Source: Zwartia sp. (GTDB lineage: Bacteria > Pseudomonadota > Gammaproteobacteria > Burkholderiales > Burkholderiaceae_B). Taken from it: DNA of 42,653 nucleotides. Of the stretch, positions 9,005 to 17,638 are shown one piece after another. The notes under the pieces were generated by a model, which worked only from the letters and a program-made list of their open reading frames with translations, did no database searches and was not told the origin of the DNA. Location of the stretch: NCBI GenBank assembly GCA_030653405.1, contig JAURZO010000255.1, positions 1 through 42,653 of the forward strand, in the 5' to 3' direction. The position numbers and the translations under genes are program-made. The number at the start of each line of letters is the position of its first letter. Positions within the stretch are counted from its first letter, which is position 1.

Positions 9005-10717
9005 ATGTCAACTCAACAATTATCAACCCAAGCCGACGAAAGTTTTGCCGCGCTGTTTGCAGAAAGTATCCAAAAACAGGATATGAAGTCCGGCGAAGTG
9101 ATTTCCGCCGAAGTCGTTCGTATCGATCACAACTTCGTTGTGGTGAATGCGGGCCTGAAATCAGAAGCACTGATTCCCCTCGAAGAATTCCTCAATGATC
9201 AGGGCGAGCTCGAAGTCAAACCCGGTGACTTTGTTTCCGTTGCGATTGACTCGCTTGAAAACGGCTACGGTGATACCGTGCTGTCCCGTGATCGCGCGAA
9301 GCGCCTGTCGGCTTGGTTGTCACTTGAGCAGTCGCTCGACAAGAACGAACTGGTCACTGGTACGATTACTGGTAAAGTCAAAGGCGGTTTGACGGTTATG
9401 ACCGCAGGCATTCGTGCCTTCTTGCCAGGTTCCTTGGTCGATTTGCGTCCCGTTAAGGACACAACGCCTTTCGAAGGCAAGACCATGGAGTTCAAGGTCA
9501 TCAAGCTTGATCGCAAGCGCAACAACGTCGTGTTGTCACGTCGTGCAGTGCTCGAGGCCAGCATGGGCGAAGAGCGTCAGAAGCTCCTGGAAAACCTCCA
9601 GGAAGGCGCGATTGTCAAAGGCGTGGTCAAGAACATCACCGACTACGGCGCGTTCGTGGACCTCGGCGGTATCGACGGTCTGTTGCACATCACCGATATG
9701 GCATGGCGTCGCGTGCGTCACCCATCCGAAGTCTTGACCGTGGGTCAGGAAGTCGAAGCCAAAGTCCTCAAGTTCGATCAGGAAAAGAGCCGTGTCTCCC
9801 TGGGCGTCAAGCAGCTTGGCGAAGATCCATGGGTGGGTCTGGCACGTCGTTACCCACAGGGTACGCGTCTGTTCGGTAAGGTCACAAACCTCACCGATTA
9901 CGGTTCATTCGTTGAAGTCGAAGCAGGTATCGAAGGTCTGGTTCACGTGTCCGAAATGGACTGGACCAACAAGAACGTTGATCCACGCAAGGTTGTGACG
10001 CTCGGCGAAGAAGTCGAAGTCATGGTCCTCGAGATCGATGAAGACCGTCGTCGTATTTCCTTGGGCATGAAGCAGTGCCGTCAGAACCCATGGGAAGAGT
10101 TTGCTTCCAACTTCAAGCGTGGCGACAAGGTCCGCGGCGCGATCAAGTCAATTACTGACTTTGGCGTGTTTGTTGGTTTGCCAGGTGGTATCGACGGTTT
10201 GGTTCACCTGTCCGATCTGTCATGGACTGAAACAGGCGAAGAAGCTGTTCGCAACTTCAAAAAGGGCGATGAGCTCGACGCAGTGGTTCTTGGTATCGAC
10301 ACCGACAAAGAGCGCATCTCCCTGGGCGTCAAGCAACTCGAAGGCGATCCATTCAACAACTTCGTGGGCACCTATGACAAGGGCGCAGTCGTCCCCGGTA
10401 CAGTGAAAGCCGTTGAGCCCAAAGGCGCAACTGTGACGTTGTCCCTCGAGGTCGAAGGCTTCTTGCGTGCTTCCGAAATCGCAACAGGTCGTGTCGAAGA
10501 CGCAACGACAGCTCTCAAAGTCGGCGATAACATCGAAGCCATGATCATCAACGTCGATCGCAAAACGCGTTCGATTCAGTTGTCGATTAAGGCCCGTGAT
10601 ACCGCAGAGACTGCTGACACGATGCAGCGTATGACTGAAGCAAGCGCTTCTTCGGGCACCACGAACTTGGGCGCATTGCTCAAGGCCAAGCTCGATCAAG
10701 CACGTGACACTGAATAA
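9005..10717 (+). CDS. rpsA: 30S ribosomal protein S1
   Basis: S1 binds mRNA upstream of start codons and unwinds it on the 30S subunit. The 570-residue protein has six S1 (OB-fold) repeats, including KGVVKNITDYGAFVDLGGIDGLLH, GKVTNLTDYGSFVEVEAGIEGLVH and GAIKSITDFGVFVGLPGGIDGLVH as successive copies. The ATG at 9005 (MSTQQLSTQADESFAALFAE) fits the family better than an upstream in-frame start at 8930, inside cmk. No purine-rich ribosome-binding site lies within 15 bases of the ATG. Such a leader is known for E. coli rpsA, which is autoregulated by S1. ihfB follows after six bases. Confidence 0.97.
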   Translation: MSTQQLSTQADESFAALFAESIQKQDMKSGEVISAEVVRIDHNFVVVNAGLKSEALIPLEEFLNDQGELEVKPGDFVSVAIDSLENGYGDTVLSRDRAKRLSAWLSLEQSLDKNELVTGTITGKVKGGLTVMTAGIRAFLPGSLVDLRPVKDTTPFEGKTMEFKVIKLDRKRNNVVLSRRAVLEASMGEERQKLLENLQEGAIVKGVVKNITDYGAFVDLGGIDGLLHITDMAWRRVRHPSEVLTVGQEVEAKVLKFDQEKSRVSLGVKQLGEDPWVGLARRYPQGTRLFGKVTNLTDYGSFVEVEAGIEGLVHVSEMDWTNKNVDPRKVVTLGEEVEVMVLEIDEDRRRISLGMKQCRQNPWEEFASNFKRGDKVRGAIKSITDFGVFVGLPGGIDGLVHLSDLSWTETGEEAVRNFKKGDELDAVVLGIDTDKERISLGVKQLEGDPFNNFVGTYDKGAVVPGTVKAVEPKGATVTLSLEVEGFLRASEIATGRVEDATTALKVGDNIEAMIINVDRKTRSIQLSIKARDTAETADTMQRMTEASASSGTTNLGALLKAKLDQARDTE

Positions 10718-10723
10718 ATCTCA

Positions 10724-11032
10724 GTGACCAAGTCAGAACTCATCGCAGCACTAGCGGCCCGCTACTCCCAGCTGGCCGCGCGTGACACCGATTACGCTGT
10801 TAAAACAGTGCTCGATGCCATGACCCAAGCCTTGGCTGAGGGTCAGCGCATCGAAATCCGTGGTTTCGGTAGCTTTTCGTTGTCCGAACGTGCGCCAAGA
10901 GTCGGGCGCAATCCCAAGTCTGGCGAGCAAGTGATGGTGCCTGGTAAACAGGTGCCACACTTCAAAGCTGGCAAGGAGTTACGCGAGCGTGTGGATTTAA
11001 ACGAAGATCAGACCGGGGTTGTCGCCGGTTAG
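10724..11032 (+). CDS. ihfB: Integration host factor subunit beta
   Basis: IhfB pairs with IhfA to form a sequence-specific DNA-bending protein. The 102-residue protein has the HU/IHF fold, with the conserved RGFGSFSLSERAPRVGRNPKSG segment around residues 45-66 that leads into the DNA-binding arm; its Pro intercalates at the kink. The start is GTG, six bases after the rpsA stop and with no clear ribosome-binding site, so translation probably depends on ribosomes ending rpsA. The rpsA-ihfB order is conserved in proteobacteria. A strong terminator follows immediately. Confidence 0.97.
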   Translation: MTKSELIAALAARYSQLAARDTDYAVKTVLDAMTQALAEGQRIEIRGFGSFSLSERAPRVGRNPKSGEQVMVPGKQVPHFKAGKELRERVDLNEDQTGVVAG

Positions 11033-11035
11033 TTG

Positions 11036-11061
11036 AAAACCGCCCTCGAGGCGGTTTTTTT
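11036..11061 (+). terminator. Rho-independent terminator after ihfB
   Basis: A perfect nine-base-pair stem AAAACCGCC / GGCGGTTTT with a five-base loop CTCGA runs straight into a seven-T tract. It closes the serC-to-ihfB transcription unit just after the ihfB stop. Confidence 0.9.
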
Positions 11062-11117
11062 ATGCACCGAGTAGTCAGCCCGCTTACAATCAACTTTTGA
11101 ATCGAGGAGGAGCAGCC

Positions 11118-11435
11118 ATGCGCTACTTCGTCTGGGCTTTGCGCCTGATCGTATTTCTTGCAGTGCTTTTATTTGCACTGAAAAACACCAACCCCGTGGC
11201 CGTGACTTTCTTTGATGGATTGTCGATTCCGAACGTCCCTTTGATTGTCGTGATGTTGTCCACCTTTGTACTAGGTACGGTTTTCGGTCTTTTGCTCACC
11301 GTGCCACCTGCGCTGCGTCGTCGTCGCGAGATCGCCCGCTTGCGCAAAGATCTGGAACGGTTACAGACCTCAACCAGTCCTCAAGGCCAGGCGGGCTTGT
11401 CTCCTGATGCCTTGGTGCCGTTGTCACCGATGTAA
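11118..11435 (+). CDS. lapA: LapA-domain inner-membrane protein
   Basis: A 105-residue protein of the LapA family (formerly DUF1049), the partner of LapB in controlling lipopolysaccharide synthesis. Two membrane helices are visible, about residues 5-22 and 43-63, followed by a basic, coiled-coil-prone tail (RRRREIARLRKDLERL). The ATG at 11118 is chosen because GAGGAGG sits just upstream; a TTG seven codons earlier is less likely. It starts a new transcription unit after the ihfB terminator. A TACAAT hexamer at 11085-11090 could be the -10 element, though the -35 is weak. In E. coli LapA and LapB are encoded together, as here. Confidence 0.9.
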   Translation: MRYFVWALRLIVFLAVLLFALKNTNPVAVTFFDGLSIPNVPLIVVMLSTFVLGTVFGLLLTVPPALRRRREIARLRKDLERLQTSTSPQGQAGLSPDALVPLSPM

Positions 11436-11489
11436 GTCTTCACAGCGTGTTTGCCAGAGGCTTGCGCGCTTATTTTCTGGAATATAAAA

Positions 11490-12710
11490 GTGGATTTTGA
11501 AGCCTGGTGGCTGATTTTCTTGCCGTTGCTATTTGCTCTGGGGTGGATGGCGGCGCGCTTTGATATCAAGCAAATGCTGTCTGAAACACGCAATCTGCCG
11601 GATTCATATTTTCGCGGATTGAATTTTCTCCTCAACGAAGAGCCCGATCGTGCGATCGATGCTTTTGTCGAGGTAGCGAAACTGGATCCCGAGACGACCG
11701 AGTTGCACTTCGCACTGGGCAGCCTGTTTCGTAGGCGTGGCGAGATGGAGCGCGCGATACGCGTGCATCAGAGCTTGCTGTTTCGTGAGGACTTGCCGGT
11801 CGCCCAGCGTGATCATGCGCAACATGAACTGGCTCAAGACTACTTGAAAGCCGGTATGCTGGATCGGGCCGAGGAAGCATTCGCTGTCTTAAAAGATACG
11901 GCCTTTGCTTTGCCCGCTTTGCGCGCCTTGATCCGGATTTATGAGTCAGAGCACGATTGGCCGCGGGCGATTACCGCGGTCGAAACGTTGCGCAAACTCG
12001 TGAGCGAACCCGTCCCTCAGTTGGTGCACTATTACTGCGAGCAGGCACAAGCGGCACTCGCGGAAAAACCTGCAAATGTGGAGCAAGCACGAGCGGCCCT
12101 TAAATTAGCCGAGCGAGCGTTGGAACAGTCTCAACCCATTGGTGGGTCGCACGCCTTTGTTCGCGTTTCAATGATCAATGCGGGTATTGCGGCATCCGCG
12201 CACGACTTGAGCGGGCAGCAGCGCTATCTTGAGTCAGTATTATTGCAGGCACCTGAGTTCGCAGGTTTGGTTGCGACGGAGCTTTTTAATTGCTACAGCG
12301 CTCAAGGGCAAGCCAACGCGGGCTTGGCACGGCTCCACGAACACTATCTGCAACATCCTTCGCTAGATTTATTCAATGTCGTCTTTCGTGCGTTACGCAC
12401 TCAAGAAGGCGTTGAGCAGGCGTGGACATTCGCGCGCCAAGCGCTGCAGTCTCACCCATCCTTGCTCGGTCTGGATCGTTTGTTAGAGGCTGAGCTGGCG
12501 CAGCATCCCCAAGGGCATTCGCTTGAGGAGAGCCCCATTCCAGGTGCGGATCTAACCTTGTTGCGAAGGCTGATTAATCGACATACGCAGCGCATGGATC
12601 GCTACATTTGCAGTGCCTGCGGCTTTCAGGCGCGTCGCTATTATTGGCAGTGTCCCGGTTGTAACGCGTGGGAGACGTATAAACCTCGCAGATTGGAAGA
12701 GTTGGAATGA
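11490..12710 (+). CDS. lapB: Lipopolysaccharide assembly protein B (TPR protein)
   Basis: LapB (YciM) is a membrane-anchored adaptor that, in E. coli, guides LpxC to FtsH degradation and so balances lipid A synthesis. The 406-residue protein has one N-terminal membrane helix (WWLIFLPLLFALGWMAA), a long array of TPR helices, and a C-terminal rubredoxin-like metal knuckle with two CxxC pairs (YICSACGF and WQCPGCNAWE). The GTG at 11490 is preferred over an upstream TTG at 11451 because it matches the family N-terminus, but its ribosome-binding site is weak. It overlaps hldA by four bases, which joins regulation of lipid A to inner-core heptose synthesis. Confidence 0.93.
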   Translation: MDFEAWWLIFLPLLFALGWMAARFDIKQMLSETRNLPDSYFRGLNFLLNEEPDRAIDAFVEVAKLDPETTELHFALGSLFRRRGEMERAIRVHQSLLFREDLPVAQRDHAQHELAQDYLKAGMLDRAEEAFAVLKDTAFALPALRALIRIYESEHDWPRAITAVETLRKLVSEPVPQLVHYYCEQAQAALAEKPANVEQARAALKLAERALEQSQPIGGSHAFVRVSMINAGIAASAHDLSGQQRYLESVLLQAPEFAGLVATELFNCYSAQGQANAGLARLHEHYLQHPSLDLFNVVFRALRTQEGVEQAWTFARQALQSHPSLLGLDRLLEAELAQHPQGHSLEESPIPGADLTLLRRLINRHTQRMDRYICSACGFQARRYYWQCPGCNAWETYKPRRLEELE

Positions 12711-13636
12711 CTATTTTTCCCAAAGAAGCCGTTGCCCGAGCACGTGTCTTGGTGGTGGGTGATGTGATGCTTGACCGCTATTGGTTTGGGGAGGTCGAAC
12801 GGATCTCTCCCGAGGCTCCGGTGCCGGTCGTGCGTGTCGTTAAACGCGAGGATCGCTTGGGTGGCGCGGCCAATGTTGCACGTAACATCGTGGCGCTCGG
12901 TGCAAAAGCGACACTAGTGGGCTTTGTCGGAGAGGATGAGGCGGCCCAAAGCGCGCGCAATTTATTGTCTGAAGCCGGGATTGAGGCGTATTTGGTTGCA
13001 GATGCTCTCCATCCGACAACCCTCAAAATGCGCGTGCTCGGTCGCCAGCAGCAACTTTTACGCATTGATTTTGAAGAAAAGCCGACCCCTGTGCTGCTTG
13101 ACGCGCTAAGGAATCAGTTTGAGGCCGCACTGTCCGGACATGATGTCGTGGTGCTGTCTGATTACGCAAAGGGCGCACTTGCGCAAGTGGAAATACTCAT
13201 CGAGCTGGCCCGCGCAAAGGGGTTGCCGATCTTAGTTGACCCCAAAGGTACCCATTATCAACGTTATCGTGGTGCGACGCTGGTGACGCCGAATCGTAGC
13301 GAGATGCAGCAGGCAGTAGGCGCTTGGTCGTCTGAGCAAGAGTTGTCTGAGCGTGCGCAGGGGCTGCGCGCTGAGCTCGAACTTGAGGCTTTACTTGTTA
13401 CGCGCTCCGAGCAGGGGATGACGCTTTTCACAGCACAAGGCCGCGAGCACGTTGACGCGCAAGCGCATGAGGTGTTTGATGTTTCCGGAGCAGGCGATAC
13501 CGTATTGTCAACGCTGGCTGTGATGCGCGCAGCAGGCGTGGACTGGCCGGATGCGATGCGGTGGGCCAATCGTGCGGGTGGTATCGTTGTAGGTAAATTA
13601 GGTACGTCCATCGTCACAGCAGGAGAGCTCTCATGA
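12707..13636 (+). CDS. hldA: D-glycero-beta-D-manno-heptose-7-phosphate kinase
   Basis: It phosphorylates heptose-7-phosphate at C1 in ADP-heptose synthesis for the lipopolysaccharide inner core. The 309-residue protein is a PfkB/ribokinase-type sugar kinase: GDVMLDRYWFGEVERISPEAP near the N-terminus, GGAANVARN near residue 47, and the catalytic GAGDT at 261-265. Only the kinase domain is present. The adenylyltransferase half of the E. coli HldE fusion is missing, so a separate hldC (rfaE2) gene is expected elsewhere, as is usual in Burkholderiales. Four-base overlaps link it to lapB and hldD. Confidence 0.94.
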   Translation: MTIFPKEAVARARVLVVGDVMLDRYWFGEVERISPEAPVPVVRVVKREDRLGGAANVARNIVALGAKATLVGFVGEDEAAQSARNLLSEAGIEAYLVADALHPTTLKMRVLGRQQQLLRIDFEEKPTPVLLDALRNQFEAALSGHDVVVLSDYAKGALAQVEILIELARAKGLPILVDPKGTHYQRYRGATLVTPNRSEMQQAVGAWSSEQELSERAQGLRAELELEALLVTRSEQGMTLFTAQGREHVDAQAHEVFDVSGAGDTVLSTLAVMRAAGVDWPDAMRWANRAGGIVVGKLGTSIVTAGELS

Positions 13637-14619
13637 TCATCGTCACAGGCGCGGCAGGTTTTATTGGTAGCAATATTGTGCGCGGATTAAATCGTCGAGG
13701 CATCACCAATATTTTGGCCGTCGATGATCTGACCGATGGCGACAAGTTTGTGAATTTGGTTGGTGCGCACATCTCGGATTACATGCACAAGGATGATTTT
13801 CGTCTCGGTGTCAAAGATGGGTTTTTGCCCGGTGTGCGTGCAGTCTTTCACCAAGGCGCATGCTCAGACACGACCGAGCGGGATGGCCGGTTCATGATGG
13901 ATAACAATTACAGAGTTACGCTTGAGTTGTTCGAGTACTGTCAGGCACACAAAGTACCATTCATTTATGCGTCCTCGGCTGCGGTATATGGCGCGGGTCC
14001 TGACTATGCAGAGGGGCTTGAGAACGAGCGGCCTCTGAATGTCTATGGATACTCCAAGTTTCTCTTTGATCAGGTTGTACGCGCGCGTTTTAAGACGCTG
14101 ACGGCACAAGCGGTTGGTTTGCGATATTTCAATGTCTACGGTCCGCACGAGCAGCACAAAGGACGGATGGCCTCAGTTGCGTTCCACAACATGAATCAGT
14201 TCCTCGCCGAAGGCTATGTTCGTTTGTTTGGCGGTTGGGATGGCTATGCTGATGGCGGGCAGATGCGGGACTTCATTTCCGTTCATGATGTTGTGGATGT
14301 CAATCTCCACTTTCTAGACCATCCCGAAACTTCAGGGATTTTCAACTGCGGCACAGGTCGCGCTCAACCCTTCAACGACGTTGCGGCGGCAGTCGTCAAT
14401 GCCATGCGTCACCTGCAAGGCAAAGCGTCTCTTCCCCTGGAGGACCTGGTGAAACAGGGCTTGCTACGTTATGACAGCTTTCCAGATGATTTGAAAGGGC
14501 GCTATCAGAGCTACACCCAAGCCGATGTGTCGGCTTTGCGTCACGCAGGTTTTAATCAGCCAATGCGCGATGTTGAAACTGGCGTCTCCGAATACGTACA
14601 TCAACTCCACTCTGTGTAA
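13633..14619 (+). CDS. hldD: ADP-glyceromanno-heptose 6-epimerase
   Basis: HldD epimerises ADP-D-glycero- to ADP-L-glycero-beta-D-manno-heptose, the last step before heptose is added to lipid A-Kdo. The 328-residue protein is an extended short-chain dehydrogenase. It has the NADP-binding GAAGFIGSN at residues 6-14, the family motif FHQGACSDTTE near 72, and the YxxxK pair Tyr138/Lys142. The ATG overlaps the hldA stop (ATGA). It ends the lapA-lapB-hldA-hldD operon, and terminator-like hairpins follow at 14636-14714. Confidence 0.97.
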   Translation: MIIVTGAAGFIGSNIVRGLNRRGITNILAVDDLTDGDKFVNLVGAHISDYMHKDDFRLGVKDGFLPGVRAVFHQGACSDTTERDGRFMMDNNYRVTLELFEYCQAHKVPFIYASSAAVYGAGPDYAEGLENERPLNVYGYSKFLFDQVVRARFKTLTAQAVGLRYFNVYGPHEQHKGRMASVAFHNMNQFLAEGYVRLFGGWDGYADGGQMRDFISVHDVVDVNLHFLDHPETSGIFNCGTGRAQPFNDVAAAVVNAMRHLQGKASLPLEDLVKQGLLRYDSFPDDLKGRYQSYTQADVSALRHAGFNQPMRDVETGVSEYVHQLHSV

Positions 14620-14690
14620 AGTCCTCATGGATGTAGGCGGGTTTTAGCGACCCGCCAGCAGCGATTGCCCGTCAAGATAGCACTCGATCG

Positions 14691-14714
14691 ACAGACCCAT
14701 TCCGGGTCTGTTTT
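14691..14714 (+). terminator. Terminator-like hairpin after hldD
   Basis: An eight-base-pair perfect stem ACAGACCC / GGGTCTGT with a five-base loop is followed by TTT within a TTTT run. A second hairpin without a T tract (GGCGGGT / ACCCGCC, 14636-14656) sits just upstream. Together they probably end the lapA-hldD transcript before the ComEA-like gene. Confidence 0.6.
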
Positions 14715-14742
14715 AACGAGTCAGACTATCGGAGCACATGCC

Positions 14743-15228
14743 ATGATGAATCCCTTTCTTAAAGAACCGGTTGCGACACCACTGGATGCAAAACAGCTTG
14801 GAAGATGGGACGCGCCCTCATCTGTTGACCGTGTCGCTCAGTTCTCAAGACGTGCGGGTGCGGTGGCCGTGATGGCCGGGTTGGCGGTTGGGCTTCCAGC
14901 GCAGGCGATCGACGTCAATGTGGCTTCGGTGGCCCAGCTCGAAAGCTTGCGAGGTGTCGGACCCCGGACAGCAAAGATGATCGTGAGTGAGAGATCGCGC
15001 GCTGGCTCTTTTGCTTCGATGGAGGATTTGTCGGACCGTGTGCGTGGCCTGGGGGAACGCCGTGTGCGTGCTCTGCAGGCGGCGGGACTTGAGGTCAGAT
15101 CCTCGTCTCGCGGACAGTCCGCTGAGGTCATCACACCCTCCCTCACGATGTCGTCTCAAAAAAAGATTAATAGATCCACCTCTTTGCCCGTTGCCAAGCC
15201 TGAGATTATTTCGCCTCAGGCTTTCTAA
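14743..15228 (+). CDS. ComEA-like helix-hairpin-helix protein
   Basis: A 161-residue protein with an export signal or membrane anchor around residues 30-52 (AGAVAVMAGLAVGLPAQA, with a possible AQA cleavage site) and then one ComEA-type helix-hairpin-helix domain (VNVASVAQLESLRGVGPRTA and DRVRGLGERRVRALQAAGL). ComEA proteins bind incoming DNA in the periplasm during natural transformation. The Ser/Lys-rich 45-residue tail is not recognised. The ATG at 14743 follows GGAG at 14731-14734; an upstream TTG at 14665 is less likely. The position between hldD and cysM is familiar from Alcaligenaceae. No other competence gene is in the window, so a role in transformation is inferred from the family only. 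Confidence 0.8.
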   Translation: MMNPFLKEPVATPLDAKQLGRWDAPSSVDRVAQFSRRAGAVAVMAGLAVGLPAQAIDVNVASVAQLESLRGVGPRTAKMIVSERSRAGSFASMEDLSDRVRGLGERRVRALQAAGLEVRSSSRGQSAEVITPSLTMSSQKKINRSTSLPVAKPEIISPQAF

Positions 15229-15285
15229 CGTCGCGTGCATGGTTTTCAGGCAGTTTTCTGAACTTTTGAGTATGATCAACGGACT

Positions 15286-16206
15286 ATGAAAACATATCCT
15301 ACTGTTGAAAATACCGTTGGCAATACCCCTCTAGTGCAGTTGCAGAGATTGCCGGGCTCGATTGCTCGCGAACGCGGCAATATCGTGCTTGGCAAGCTTG
15401 AGGGGAACAATCCTGCAGGCTCTGTCAAAGATCGCCCCGCACTGTCCATGATTCTTGGTGCCGAGGCGCGCGGCGAAATTAAACCTGGCGATACGCTGAT
15501 TGAGGCGACCAGTGGTAATACGGGTATTGCGCTTGCGATGACTGCGGCCATGCGCGGGTACAAAATGATTCTCATCATGCCTGACAATCTGTCGCAGGAG
15601 CGCCGTTCCTCGATGGCGGCCTATGGCGCCAAACTTATCCTCACGCCTGCCAGTCAGGGTGGCATGGAGCACGCCCGCGACCTCGCGACTCGAATGCAAT
15701 CTGAGGGGCAGGGCAAGGTGCTCGACCAGTTTTCCAATCCCGACAATCCGCTGGCGCATTTCAAAACAACCGGTCCAGAGCTGTGGAACCAGACCGAAGG
15801 TCGCATCACACATTTTGTCAGCGCCATGGGGACGACAGGCACCATCATGGGCGTGTCCAGATATTTAAAAAGTCGCAATCCTGAGATTCAGATTGTGGGC
15901 GCACAACCAGCAGAGGGTTCGCAGATAGCGGGCATCCGTAAGTGGCCTGAGGCCTATTTGCCCTCTATTTACGATCCCTCACTCGTTGATCAGTTTGAAC
16001 TGATTGAGCAAAAAGACGCTGAAAATATGGCGCGTCGCCTTGCTGCCGAGGAAGGTATCTGCGCAGGTGTTTCAGCGGCCGGTGCCTTGGTCGCAGCCTT
16101 GCGTGTGGCGCACACTGCCCGCAACGCTACGATCGCATTTATCGTATGTGATCGAGGCGATCGTTATCTCTCGACGGGTCTTTTTAACGAACAGGTCGAG
16201 ACTTAG
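15286..16206 (+). CDS. cysM: Cysteine synthase B
   Basis: CysM makes cysteine from O-acetylserine and sulfide, and in its family also from thiosulfate. The 306-residue PLP enzyme has the PLP lysine Lys48 in NPAGSVKDRPA, the phosphate-binding EATSGNTG near residue 69, and the glycine-rich MGTTGT near 180. The motif GIRKWPEAYLP favours CysM over CysK. TATGAT at 15271-15276 could be a -10 element but would leave almost no leader; no clear ribosome-binding site is visible. A strong terminator follows at 16232-16260. Confidence 0.95.
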   Translation: MKTYPTVENTVGNTPLVQLQRLPGSIARERGNIVLGKLEGNNPAGSVKDRPALSMILGAEARGEIKPGDTLIEATSGNTGIALAMTAAMRGYKMILIMPDNLSQERRSSMAAYGAKLILTPASQGGMEHARDLATRMQSEGQGKVLDQFSNPDNPLAHFKTTGPELWNQTEGRITHFVSAMGTTGTIMGVSRYLKSRNPEIQIVGAQPAEGSQIAGIRKWPEAYLPSIYDPSLVDQFELIEQKDAENMARRLAAEEGICAGVSAAGALVAALRVAHTARNATIAFIVCDRGDRYLSTGLFNEQVET

Positions 16207-16231
16207 TCTGAGTGCGGCACGCGACTGTACT

Positions 16232-16260
16232 GAGCAGCCTGATCACGGCTGCTCTTTTTT
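16232..16260 (+). terminator. Rho-independent terminator after cysM
   Basis: An eight-base-pair perfect stem GAGCAGCC / GGCTGCTC with a seven-base loop is followed by six T. It lies between the convergent cysM and mltB genes. Confidence 0.9.
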
Positions 16261-16297
16261 GTGTGACGCTGTTTTTTGTGACGACGTCGATTTGGCT

Positions 16298-17440
16298 TCA
16301 ACGCGTTTCTAGTGCTTTGGCCAAGTCGGCAACAGAGGCTGCATAAAAATAGCTGCGGTTGTATTGAGTGATTGCAAAAAAGTTTTGCGTTGCAGTGCGT
16401 AGTTCAACGCTACCCGTGCTTTCTTCTGGCAGGTCAATCACACCGAGGGGGCTGCGCGACCAGGCAGTCTCGCGGGCACCTGGCGCGAGCTTGGCACCTG
16501 CCGCGCGAAGTTGCGGCCAATCCAGATTTGGTTTGAGTCCACCGTCCACCAGCTTTCCGGCTGAACTTGGGAGTATGACAGGTGCGAATACTGGCAAGCC
16601 CCGCTGCCAGCCGTGTTCAACCAGAAAGTTTGCGACGGACGCGATGGCATCGGGCATGCTAGTGGAGAGATCGATACTCGTGTTGCCGTCAGCACTCACG
16701 GCAAATCGTTTAATGCTGCCAGGCATGAATTGCGGGATACCAATCGCGCCGGCATAAGAGCCTTTGATGCTTCGAGCGTCAAGTCGACCTGTCAGGTCGA
16801 GTTCGATCAAATCGGCAAACTGTCCACGAAACATTGCGGCGCGATCGGGCCGTTTGGGATCCGGGTAGTCAAAGCCCAATGATGCCAGGGCATCCAGAAC
16901 ACGAAAATTTCCTTGGCTTTTGCCATAAAGTGTTTCGACACCAATGATGGCGGCGATGATGGACTGTGGTACGCCATACCGTTGCGCGGCACGGTCGAGC
17001 TCTGTCGCATACTGGGTCATGAACGCGCGTCCCTGATTGATGCGAATGGGCTCGACAAAACGTCCTTTGTAGGTCGCCCAGCTGCGGGGGATGCGAGGCT
17101 GCCCAGCGGCAGGGGGCGTGACGATGCGGATGACTGTGGGGTTGTAGCGTGCGTCCTCAACCAGTTTTAGCACTGCGGGCTCGGAGAGTTTCAGGGTCGT
17201 CGCTAATTCAGAACCGAATTGACGCATTGCCGCTTGCCGAGAAGCCTGGGTGTGTCCACCAGCTGGAACAGCGTAGTCTGCGGTGCCGCCCGCATTGGTA
17301 GGCGATGCGCTCGTTTGACTACTCACGGATTCTGAGTTCTTGTTCGCGGTATCAGGGGTCGATGTGACTCCAGTGCCTGAACAGGCGCTTAAGAGGGCGG
17401 CTATACAACTTATTTGTAAAACCCGGCGGCACACAGGCAT
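16298..17440 (-). CDS. mltB: Membrane-bound lytic murein transglycosylase B
   Basis: MltB cleaves peptidoglycan glycan strands to give 1,6-anhydro-muropeptides. The 380-residue protein starts with a lipoprotein signal and lipobox LSAC (lipidated Cys20). A Ser/Thr/Asn-rich linker leads to the SLT-B domain with catalytic Glu169 in IIGVETLYGKSQGNF. Typical motifs YAGAIGIPQFMPGS and HGWQ follow. AAGGA lies just upstream of the ATG on the reverse strand. Its products are substrates for the recycling enzyme NagZ, encoded at 35369. It is transcribed divergently from etfB. Confidence 0.95.
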   Translation of the reverse strand: MPVCRRVLQISCIAALLSACSGTGVTSTPDTANKNSESVSSQTSASPTNAGGTADYAVPAGGHTQASRQAAMRQFGSELATTLKLSEPAVLKLVEDARYNPTVIRIVTPPAAGQPRIPRSWATYKGRFVEPIRINQGRAFMTQYATELDRAAQRYGVPQSIIAAIIGVETLYGKSQGNFRVLDALASLGFDYPDPKRPDRAAMFRGQFADLIELDLTGRLDARSIKGSYAGAIGIPQFMPGSIKRFAVSADGNTSIDLSTSMPDAIASVANFLVEHGWQRGLPVFAPVILPSSAGKLVDGGLKPNLDWPQLRAAGAKLAPGARETAWSRSPLGVIDLPEESTGSVELRTATQNFFAITQYNRSYFYAASVADLAKALETR

Positions 17441-17513
17441 CGTTTTTCCTTATAGATGTAACCAATATGATACCGAGCGGCGGCGTGTTTGTTACAAGAC
17501 ATTTGGGTTTCTT

Positions 17514-17551
17514 CCATTCTGGCATAGGGTTTGTTTCAGAATGGCATAGGG
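17514..17551. promoter_or_regulatory. Candidate operator between mltB and etfB
   Basis: Two direct copies of TGGCATAGGG (17520-17529 and 17542-17551) are 22 bases apart, about two helical turns. They overlap an inverted repeat CCATTCTG / CAGAATGG (17514-17521 and 17537-17544). The element lies in the 198-base divergent intergenic region, about 90 bases before the etfB start. No known regulator is assigned. Confidence 0.4.
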
Positions 17552-17638
17552 GGCAACCCTCGTCACCGTAGCCATATCCGGTAAAATCATTTTCAAATAT
17601 GTACTTTAAATGCTTGTTTCATATCTGGAGATCGTTGG

